From NCBI GenBank assembly GCA_022257805.1, contig JAKOPB010000008.1, positions 1 through 11,286 of the forward strand: a stretch of 11,286 nucleotides of DNA. The letters run 5' to 3'. The first letter of the stretch is position 1, and every line of letters starts with the position of its first letter. The notes beneath the pieces are model-generated. The model searched no databases, had not been told where the DNA came from, and saw only the letters and a program-made list of their open reading frames with translations. This DNA comes from Nanobdellati archaeon (GTDB lineage Archaea > Aenigmatarchaeota > Aenigmatarchaeia > PWEA01). Positions 6,557 through 11,286 of the stretch are shown piece by piece. The position numbers and the translations under genes are program-made.

Positions 6557-6937
6557 TCAAAGGTTCCCGACTTTGTCCTTTATCTGCTTGAACGTTCTAC
6601 GTGGATCGACATCGGGTTTTATCGGATCCTCTATATCCCATACCATGATATCCTTTTCCACGGTAAAGTTGTCCATCAGATGTTCCCTATGCTCTTCCTC
6701 CATCACTACAATGACGTCGGCATCGTCTATAGCTCTCTGGGAGATGACCTCTGGTTTAGACTTCACATGCTGGAGCGCACCTTCCTCCTCTAGAAGTTTC
6801 TTTACGTTGTCAGGTATATTGCTCGCACCTTTGGTACCGGCGGACTCGACCTCCAGTTCGGGTCTGTACTTCCTGGTCAGAGCCTCGGCTGCAGGGCTTC
6901 TAAAGGCGTTCCCTGTACAGATGAAGAGGACGCGCAT
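6557..6937 (-). CDS. Low-molecular-weight protein tyrosine phosphatase family protein
   Basis: This 126-residue protein has the phosphatase loop at its N-terminus: C7-T-G-N-A-F-R13-S14-P, a C-x5-R(S) signature. It also has the family's D104-P105 near the C-terminus, which supplies the general acid. The segment SAGTKGASN (32-40) and the later KSKPEVISQ stretch match the family framework. These enzymes dephosphorylate phosphotyrosine proteins or small phosphate esters, and close relatives are arsenate reductases. The residue before Arg13 is Phe rather than the common Cys, and I see no cysteine pair that would support arsenate-reductase redox chemistry, so a phosphatase is more likely. The stop codon lies one base from the trmG10 stop on the opposite strand. 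The ATG is about 28 bases from a TATA element shared with the divergent gene at 6992, implying a leaderless mRNA. Confidence 0.9.
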   Translation of the reverse strand: MRVLFICTGNAFRSPAAEALTRKYRPELEVESAGTKGASNIPDNVKKLLEEEGALQHVKSKPEVISQRAIDDADVIVVMEEEHREHLMDNFTVEKDIMVWDIEDPIKPDVDPRRTFKQIKDKVGNL

Positions 6938-6958
6938 GTCCCATTATTTTGTACAAAA

Positions 6959-6970
6959 ACTTTAAATAAC
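6959..6970. promoter_or_regulatory. Shared divergent TATA element
   Basis: ACTTTAAATAAC contains the palindrome TTTAAA and reads as a TATA box on both strands. Its centre is about 28 bases from the phosphatase ATG (6937) and about 27 from the nucleotidyltransferase ATG (6992). Both genes could therefore be leaderless and initiate from the same bases in opposite directions. A second AT-rich stretch (6980-6988) lies too close to 6992 to act as its TATA. Confidence 0.5.
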
Positions 6971-6991
6971 ATTAGTAATATTATATATCAT

Positions 6992-7582
6992 ATGGTAAGA
7001 AAATTTACTAAATGGGAAGTTTTATTTCCTTATCTGCACGACTACAGGAGGAGCCTGATACTCGCGGACTTCGAAAGAGAACTTGGGAAGCCACATCAGA
7101 CCCTTAAAAGATACGTGGAAAAGCTTGTGGACGAGAACGTACTGAAGGTAGAGGGCGAGGGAAAACACAGGAAGTATCGGCTGAATGAAGAGTGTTATCT
7201 GATCTTCCACTACCTCTCAATTGCGGAAAAACTCAGGACGGACGAATTCATAGAAAGCGAGACCCTGGTGAAGAGGCTGTACGAAGAGACCACGCCTTTC
7301 ATGTCGGATATGAAAATTCTGGTTTTTGGATCCTACGCAGCCAAAAGAGAGGGTGAGGATATAGACATGCTCCTTGTGGGTGAAGAGGATGAAGATATGA
7401 ACAGGGTCCTGGATAAGTTCGGTGAAACGTACAAACCCGTTCACAAGGTCCATGTTTCGGGCAAGAAAGAGCTACACGGAAGATTTAAGAAGGAGCTACA
7501 TAAGAAACATATTATATTCAACGGAACGGACTACTTTGTAAGACTGTTTGGTGATATGTATGGCGAGTTTGGAATGGTGTAA
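6992..7582 (+). CDS. Winged-helix plus minimal nucleotidyltransferase protein (MNT-type)
   Basis: The 196-residue protein joins an N-terminal winged helix-turn-helix (about residues 8-65, with HQTLKRYVEKLVDENVL and a wing KVEGEGKHRKYRL) to a polymerase-beta-like minimal nucleotidyltransferase domain (about 100-190). The latter has the G113-S114-Y-A motif and D123-I-D125, followed by family-like GTDYFVRLF (178-186). In HEPN/MNT pairs the MNT partner acts as antitoxin, in studied cases by adenylylating the HEPN toxin; the winged helix suggests this one also binds DNA, perhaps its own promoter. The spacing between GS and DxD is about two residues shorter than usual, and I see no acidic residue on the later strand (HKVHVSG) where a third carboxylate is expected, so catalytic activity is uncertain. 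It overlaps the downstream HEPN gene by 23 bases. Confidence 0.88.
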   Translation: MVRKFTKWEVLFPYLHDYRRSLILADFERELGKPHQTLKRYVEKLVDENVLKVEGEGKHRKYRLNEECYLIFHYLSIAEKLRTDEFIESETLVKRLYEETTPFMSDMKILVFGSYAAKREGEDIDMLLVGEEDEDMNRVLDKFGETYKPVHKVHVSGKKELHGRFKKELHKKHIIFNGTDYFVRLFGDMYGEFGMV

Positions 7583-8024
7583 GAAACAGAAAGACGGGAT
7601 AGACCTAGCCGAGGCAAGCGAGAACATAGCCGAAGACTACCTGAGAAACGCCGAGGAGAGCCTCAGGGTGCTCCAGAAGGTCATGGACAACGGTTCCAGG
7701 ATATGGACGGCTACTATGAAGTACTACATAGAGTACTTCTGCATATCCGCAGTTCTGTACAGGATAGGGATAAGGTCCAAGATACATGACTGCACCATAG
7801 AGGCGGCGGAGTTCCTACAGGACCAGGGACTGTTTAAGGAGGATATAGCAAACAGGTTGAGAAAGAGCAAGGAGCTCAGGATAGAGAACCAGTACAACCT
7901 CAAGAACAGGCCTGTGGATGTGGACATCGACGACCTGAGAGAGCTCATCCTGAAGATGAAGAAGATAAAGGATGACCTGACAGAGGACAGAGTGAACGAA
8001 ATCAGAAGTAAGCTCTTCAACTAG
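7560..8024 (+). CDS. HEPN-domain protein, putative toxin partner of the MNT gene
   Basis: The ATG at 7560 is preceded by GGTGAT (7550-7555) inside the upstream gene and gives 154 residues. An earlier in-frame start at 7548 has no binding site. The protein is an all-helical HEPN domain: CKKQKDGIDLAEASENIAED at 7-26, a helical stretch IWTATMKYYIEYFCISAVLY (48-67), then RIGIRSKIHDCTIEAAEF (68-85), and ELRIENQYNLKNR (105-117). HEPN toxins are ribonucleases that normally carry R-x4-6-H; here the equivalent segment is R107-I-E-N-Q-Y112, with Tyr in the His place, while H76 sits in the conserved-looking IH-x-C-T-I segment. This matches my memory of an archaeal HEPN subfamily found next to winged-helix nucleotidyltransferases. 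The 23-base overlap indicates translational coupling. The stop shares bases with the stop of the convergent HD gene. Confidence 0.85.
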   Translation: MASLEWCKKQKDGIDLAEASENIAEDYLRNAEESLRVLQKVMDNGSRIWTATMKYYIEYFCISAVLYRIGIRSKIHDCTIEAAEFLQDQGLFKEDIANRLRKSKELRIENQYNLKNRPVDVDIDDLRELILKMKKIKDDLTEDRVNEIRSKLFN

Positions 8025-9259
8025 TTCTGTTTGAGGTATTTTTCTGCGGCTTCCCTTACCACATCCCTCTCTTCCGGGACAGTGTAAACCGAGAGGAGGT
8101 TTCTGACCGGTTCCTTTCTCTTGAGTGATTTGACTATTTCCGAGACCTCCTCGAGAGGCACGACCTTATCCTCGCCGAAGGATATCCTTATATCAAACTG
8201 TCTCAGCCTCGGCTCAAGCTCTCCTGTTACCTCCCTCTGCCTGTTGACTATCACCAGGTCCGTGTCCAGATCTGTCATCCCGGCTATGTCTTTTTCTATC
8301 TCTTCCTCAGGTCTATCTGAGATCGACCTGAACCTCTCCATGGCCTTTTCATCGGTGTCCTTCACCGTGTATGCCTGCTTGTACAGGTTTCTGGTTTTGA
8401 TCCTCCGGATCATCTCTCTCGAGAAGGGGTTCGACAGGGAGAGCGTCTGCATGAGCTCTCCGTCGGTCATCCAGAAGATATCATCTCCCTCATCTCCCTC
8501 TGATTCCATATACCTCTCAACGGCTCTCAGTAACATCTTCTCGGCTATAGACGAGGTCCTGTGAAAGTAGACACTTGAGTGCATGTGATCTCTCGCAATT
8601 ATACAGTCCTCCAGTGCATCCATACCCTTCTCCTTGTAGGTCAGTCTTCCATCGTTTATCTCCATGACCTTTATTATCCAGTCCGTCTCGATGGAACCGT
8701 AGGAAACGCCCGTATGGTGTGCGTCTCTGGCAAGGTAGTCCAGCTGATCCGCGTCCATCTGGGAGCTGATTATATCCCTGAGGTATTTCTTTCCACCGAA
8801 ATCTCCTGTAACTAGGTCGGCCACGTCCTCCGGATCCAGCCCGTATCTCTCCAGGATTTCGGGGATGTCTCCGGACCCAGGAATATCCAACCGGACATCG
8901 CCCACTATAAGGTCCCTCGTGGCCTCCATATGGTTCTTTTCCATAACTTCCTCCACGGTGTGGCTGAAGGGCGGATGTCCTATATCGTGTAGCATGCCTG
9001 CGGCCTCGAGCAACTTCCTCTCCTCGTCGTCCAGGTCCAGCTCAACACCTATCCTCTTGCAGAGGTAAGAGGTTCCCAGACAGTGTTCCAGCCTCGTGTG
9101 ATGGCCACCGGGGTAAACCAGAAGACCTAGACCGAGCTGTTTTATCCAAGTCATCCTCTGGGCCTCGGGCTGAGAGAGAAGCTCCACCTGCATCTCGTTG
9201 AGATCCATGAAACCGTGGACGGGGTCCTTTATTATCTTCCCATCGCCTTCCTTTGTCAA
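8021..9259 (-). CDS. HD-domain phosphohydrolase, SAMHD1/dNTPase-like
   Basis: The 412-residue protein belongs to the HD superfamily branch that includes SAMHD1 and archaeal or bacterial dNTP triphosphohydrolases. The N-terminus has IIKDPVHGFMDL, the usual opening of this branch. Metal ligands are visible as H59 in HTRLEHCLGTSYL, the H91-D92 pair in MLHDIGHPPFSH, and D171 in SSQMDADQLDYLARDAHHTG. The helical C-terminal half is normal for the group. Likely chemistry is hydrolysis of dNTPs or another phosphoester; substrate cannot be read from sequence. I favour a TTG start at 9259, six bases after GGTG (9266-9269), mirroring the gene at 296. A GTG at 9268 would add three residues and use the AGGTGA at 9272-9277 with very short spacing. 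It converges on the HEPN gene with four shared bases (CTAG). Confidence 0.9.
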   Translation of the reverse strand: MTKEGDGKIIKDPVHGFMDLNEMQVELLSQPEAQRMTWIKQLGLGLLVYPGGHHTRLEHCLGTSYLCKRIGVELDLDDEERKLLEAAGMLHDIGHPPFSHTVEEVMEKNHMEATRDLIVGDVRLDIPGSGDIPEILERYGLDPEDVADLVTGDFGGKKYLRDIISSQMDADQLDYLARDAHHTGVSYGSIETDWIIKVMEINDGRLTYKEKGMDALEDCIIARDHMHSSVYFHRTSSIAEKMLLRAVERYMESEGDEGDDIFWMTDGELMQTLSLSNPFSREMIRRIKTRNLYKQAYTVKDTDEKAMERFRSISDRPEEEIEKDIAGMTDLDTDLVIVNRQREVTGELEPRLRQFDIRISFGEDKVVPLEEVSEIVKSLKRKEPVRNLLSVYTVPEERDVVREAAEKYLKQN

Positions 9260-9306
9260 TTTACACACCCCTCACCTACTATTAACCGGGAAACAAACTT
9301 AAAACC
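9260..9306 (-). promoter_or_regulatory. Promoter and leader of the HD phosphohydrolase gene
   Basis: On the minus strand a TATA-like TTTTAAG at about 9298-9304 would direct initiation near 9275. Then come TTTCCCGGT (9284-9292), an AGGTGA (9272-9277) and GGGGTGTGTAAA (9260-9271) next to the TTG start. The first and last blocks match the leader of the four-cysteine gene at 297-322. Confidence 0.45.
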
Positions 9307-9336
9307 GTTGCGGACTCCAAACAGATGTCGAACAGA

Positions 9337-9390
9337 ATATTTATAAATCGTCTATACAATCCAGTACCCAGTGACAGAGGAGGTGATCAC
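9337..9390 (+). promoter_or_regulatory. TATA box and near-perfect Shine-Dalgarno for the 59-residue ORF
   Basis: ATATTTATAAAT (9337-9348) is a strong archaeal TATA box predicting a start near 9369. GAGGAGGTGATCAC (9377-9390) then runs directly into the ATG at 9391. It is complementary over its whole GGAGGTGATC core to the conserved archaeal 16S 3' end, the strongest ribosome binding site in the window. Confidence 0.65.
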
Positions 9391-9570
9391 ATGGGAGAAG
9401 ATGAAAGGATAAGGATTGAGACACTGGGCTGCAAGTCCAGGTTCACGGGCCAAAGTTACGAAGACAGAAACGGTATTTCAGATGAACCATACGAAGAAAA
9501 TCTCCAGGATAAAGAGGTTCAGGAACGACCGAAGAGGCCAGAAAGAAAGGAGTTCTTGGATCTTATCTGA
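9391..9570 (+). CDS. Small hypothetical protein, 59 residues
   Basis: The start is fixed by the strong Shine-Dalgarno sequence ending at 9390 and by a TATA box at 9337-9348. The product is very hydrophilic, rich in Glu, Arg, Lys and Asp, with one cysteine and no membrane segment. The N-terminus contains RIETLGCKSRF, which loosely recalls the opening of methylthiotransferases (ETLGCK), but nothing else of such an enzyme follows. It may be a genuine small protein, a remnant of a longer gene, or a regulatory leader peptide. Nothing related is visible around it: an HD phosphohydrolase is divergent on the left and a surface protein lies on the right. The promoter and binding site support expression better than the protein sequence supports function. 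Confidence 0.5.
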   Translation: MGEDERIRIETLGCKSRFTGQSYEDRNGISDEPYEENLQDKEVQERPKRPERKEFLDLI

Positions 9571-9693
9571 CCGCACAGTTCTGGAAAAATACAGAACGTT
9601 TGCAGGACAGATCATCACGTAGTTATATATGTTTTGACATAGAACTTACAAAAACACCAGAATGTTAAATTTCGGCGTCAGACGTACCCAAGA

Positions 9694-9703
9694 TTTAAAT
9701 ATA
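9694..9703 (+). promoter_or_regulatory. TATA box, likely promoter of the surface-protein gene
   Basis: TTTAAATATA predicts a transcription start near 9724. No better promoter lies between this site and the ATG at 9943, so the surface protein would have a leader of about 220 bases, which is exceptional in a window where several genes look leaderless. Confidence 0.45.
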
Positions 9704-9850
9704 TCACGGTCCAAATAGATGCTGAGTCTGTGGGGGACTCAAACATGAATATACTAGGAGTAGGTGTCCAAAAGCTAGGTTCTATCCTACAGAACTTTCT
9801 GTTTTCTGTACATCTAACCCGCCATCTACTCTTTCCCACATCCAAAAATC

Positions 9851-9869
9851 CGGCCACACGGGCCGCTTT
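9851..9869 (+). terminator. GC-rich hairpin followed by CTTTT in the leader
   Basis: CGGCC and GGCCG pair around a five-base loop and are followed by CTTTT. It resembles a short intrinsic terminator or attenuator about 75 bases before the surface-protein start. Archaeal termination mainly needs T-runs, so its function is uncertain. Confidence 0.25.
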
Positions 9870-9927
9870 TCCTACGGGTTACCGCTTCACTCCTGAAACC
9901 AAAAGTGGAATCAACAAAAAACTAAAT

Positions 9928-9933
9928 GAGGTG
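9928..9933 (+). promoter_or_regulatory. Ribosome binding site of the surface-protein gene
   Basis: GAGGTG lies nine bases before the ATG at 9943 and matches the 16S 3' end. It fixes the start of the long open frame. Confidence 0.6.
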
Positions 9934-9942
9934 TAAAATTTT

Positions 9943-11286
9943 ATGTTTAACGTATTCAACTCGAGCGTAAATTCCGAAACTTCCAAAACCATACTTTCCA
10001 ATAACTCTCTCAAACTTCTCGCATTTTTAACTGTTTTTGCATTCTCCTTCGCCATGATAACGGGGGCAGGTATAGCCAGTGACAACGGCGAAGTCACCAT
10101 AGAAATAGAAGACGACGCGGATGTTTATCCTGCCGGACAGCTTGAACCCAATGACAACAATGGAGATGATCCCGCTGAACATACTTCACCAATTCTTGTA
10201 AGCTTGAGTGCTGATGATTATAATGAGAATGTTAGGATAGCACCTATTAGTGATGAAGGAAACCTTGACCTTGAACTATGGGCCAAAGATACAGAAGAAA
10301 ATTGGTATGACATCGTAGAAGCAGGATGGGGCCCCGAAGATGGATTTTCAATAGATGATAAAGCAGAGACAGAAGTTTATCCCGCAGGTGAGGAAGCATT
10401 CTATGAAGATATTGAAATTGAAGTTGTGCAAGTAAATAATGACAATGACGGGGTGGTTGGAAGTACTACAGAGAGCATCTCAATTGGAATCCAACCCGCA
10501 ATAGACAACGCCGACGAGGGAGATACGATCGAAGTTGCTGAAGGCACCTACGAGGAGTCCATTACGATTGATGTTCCAAACCTCACCCTCAAATCAACAG
10601 AGGGTGCTGAAAAGACGACAATAAAGTCGGATACAACAGAACAAGATGGTGTTGTCAGAATAGACGCTGATAATGTACATTTTGAAGGTTTTGCGGTTGA
10701 TAACGAAAATGCCGATGATTCTAGAGGTATACGTGTTGTTGACACAAACGGATCTGTGATTAAGAATAATCACTTTGTGGATTCCTTTAGAGGAATACAA
10801 GGTGATAGAGCTGGTGGTGTTGCAGTAAACCTTGAAATTGTTGAAAATACCTTTGAAACTGATTTCGGTATTGCTGGAACTGAAGATATGAGTGGACTTG
10901 TTGTTGAAGAAAACACTTTTGAAACTTCAGTTGAAGGTATAGGACTTGGTGAAGGTGTAGAATTAGTTGAAGATATGAGTAATCTCATTGAAGAAAACAT
11001 ATGGGAAATTGAAGGAGGTTATGCAATAGGTGATTACAGAGAAGATGGTTACATCTATGTCACTGAAGGAGGTTCTATTCAAGAAGCAGTAAACTCTTAT
11101 CCAATTAAAGAAATAGGTGAAGGTGGTGAAATTGAGGTTGGACCTGGAACCTACGAGGAGAACGTCACTATCGATGTCGAGGGCCTGACGCTCAAATCAA
11201 CAGAGGGTGCTGAGGAGACAATGATTGATGCTACGGGTTTTGACGATGCTATAATTGTTGAAGGCGAAGATCAAACAATTTCAGGA
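9943..11286 (+). CDS. Secreted parallel beta-helix surface protein, 5' part (partial)
   Basis: The frame is open for 448 codons from the ATG at 9943 to the window end. Residues 23-46 form a hydrophobic signal sequence (LKLLAFLTVFAFSFAMITGA) with likely cleavage near GIA-S. The mature part is very acidic. Residues about 50-178 may be a beta-sandwich region in which VYPAG occurs twice (61-65 and 145-149). A parallel beta-helix cap begins near 180 (IQPAIDNADEGDTIEVAEGT) and is followed by pectate-lyase/NosD-like rungs with N-x-F-x spacing (VEENTFETS, KNNHFVDSF). A second cap module starts near 379 (IQEAVNS, then GGEIEVGPGTYEENVTIDV). The two modules share a 23-base identical stretch 603 bases apart. 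Such proteins act outside the cell, often in attachment, polysaccharide binding or surface layers; no catalytic residues are identifiable. Central rungs use GAA, GTT and GGT codons far more than neighbouring genes. Confidence 0.85.
   Translation, partial: MFNVFNSSVNSETSKTILSNNSLKLLAFLTVFAFSFAMITGAGIASDNGEVTIEIEDDADVYPAGQLEPNDNNGDDPAEHTSPILVSLSADDYNENVRIAPISDEGNLDLELWAKDTEENWYDIVEAGWGPEDGFSIDDKAETEVYPAGEEAFYEDIEIEVVQVNNDNDGVVGSTTESISIGIQPAIDNADEGDTIEVAEGTYEESITIDVPNLTLKSTEGAEKTTIKSDTTEQDGVVRIDADNVHFEGFAVDNENADDSRGIRVVDTNGSVIKNNHFVDSFRGIQGDRAGGVAVNLEIVENTFETDFGIAGTEDMSGLVVEENTFETSVEGIGLGEGVELVEDMSNLIEENIWEIEGGYAIGDYREDGYIYVTEGGSIQEAVNSYPIKEIGEGGEIEVGPGTYEENVTIDVEGLTLKSTEGAEETMIDATGFDDAIIVEGEDQTISG
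10588..10610 (+). repeat. Intragenic direct repeat, copy 1
   Basis: A 23-base stretch beginning CTCAAATCAACAGAGG is identical to 11191-11213. It encodes LKSTEGAE in the first beta-helix cap module. Similarity extends less exactly upstream, including ACCTACGAGGAG in both copies. Confidence 0.9.
11191..11213 (+). repeat. Intragenic direct repeat, copy 2
   Basis: This is the second copy of the 23-base repeat, 603 bases (exactly 201 codons) downstream of the first and in the same frame. It marks the start of a second beta-helix module that continues beyond the window. Confidence 0.9.

Larger units (their letters stand above)
9571..9942. other. Gene-poor leader region upstream of the surface protein
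   Basis: This 372-base stretch has no convincing gene. An open frame at 9745-9936 would give 63 residues, but it lacks a clear ribosome binding site and is pyrimidine-rich on the sense strand, unlike the purine-rich genes here. TATA-like sequences occur at 9623-9630 and 9694-9703. A CGTC-A-GACG palindrome (9676-9684) sits about ten bases upstream of the second. A hairpin TGAGTC/GACTCA (9723-9728 with 9736-9741) lies right at the predicted transcription start, and CGGCC/GGCCG (9851-9855 with 9861-9865) is followed by CTTTT. The likely reading is a roughly 220-base structured leader. Confidence 0.5.

Noticed and set aside
9266..9268. Shared Met-Cys-Lys N-terminus of the HD and four-cysteine proteins
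   Set aside because: The codons GTG TGT AAA coincide with the ribosome binding site and spacer in both genes, so the similarity is better read as leader sequence than as protein.
9416..9622. Alternative frame overlapping the 59-residue ORF
   Set aside because: It has no ribosome binding site of its own, while the strong Shine-Dalgarno fits only the ATG at 9391.
9745..9936. A 63-residue open frame before the surface protein
   Set aside because: It has no clear ribosome binding site, has pyrimidine-rich composition unlike local genes, and a product resembling nothing; leader RNA is preferred, though it cannot be excluded.
10588..11213. Direct repeat as the ends of a mobile element
   Set aside because: Both copies are in frame and encode the same structural motif, so they are protein modules and not insertion ends.

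Overview
This is a stretch of archaeal chromosome. The evidence is a transcription factor B gene, a class I (archaeal-type) CCA-adding enzyme, a Trm-G10-type tRNA methyltransferase, TATA-type promoters about 25 to 28 bases upstream of several start codons, and GGTG/GGAGGTGA ribosome binding sites. Proteins are rich in Asp and Glu but also in Lys, and codon use favours AGG/AGA for Arg and ATA for Ile. Very tight gene packing with an acidic proteome would fit a small-genome lineage such as Nanohaloarchaeota or another DPANN group. That placement is inference; nothing in the window settles it.

Layout. Positions 1-92 hold the last codons of an unidentified plus-strand gene, abutting a short minus-strand gene for a four-cysteine protein (93-296), which lies just downstream of tfb (338-1297, minus). 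A 265-base gap (1298-1562) carries tfb promoter elements, including a 15-base tandem repeat next to a TATA box. An unrecognised 231-residue gene (1563-2258, minus) is divergent from a tRNA-maturation block: cca (2401-3795), argS (3890-5569) and trmG10 (5581-6555), all plus strand. trmG10 converges on a low-molecular-weight protein tyrosine phosphatase (6557-6937, minus). A 54-base divergent promoter separates that from a winged-helix/nucleotidyltransferase gene (6992-7582), which overlaps a HEPN-domain gene (7560-8024). The pair resembles HEPN/MNT toxin-antitoxin modules. It converges, with shared stop bases, on a SAMHD1-like HD phosphohydrolase (8021-9259, minus). Rightward of that lie a possible 59-residue gene with an almost perfect Shine-Dalgarno sequence (9391-9570), a gene-poor leader region (9571-9942), and the 5' part of a large secreted parallel beta-helix surface protein that runs off the window (9943-11286).

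Functional reading. The left and centre are housekeeping functions (transcription initiation, then tRNA end repair, charging and methylation). From 6557 rightward the content becomes accessory: phosphatase, putative toxin-antitoxin, dNTPase-like enzyme, and a modular surface protein whose codon use shifts toward AT-rich in its helix repeats. Three convergent gene pairs end within one base of each other or overlap. Several genes appear leaderless while others have strong ribosome binding sites, so two translation-initiation modes seem to coexist. No tRNA, rRNA, CRISPR array or insertion sequence was seen.
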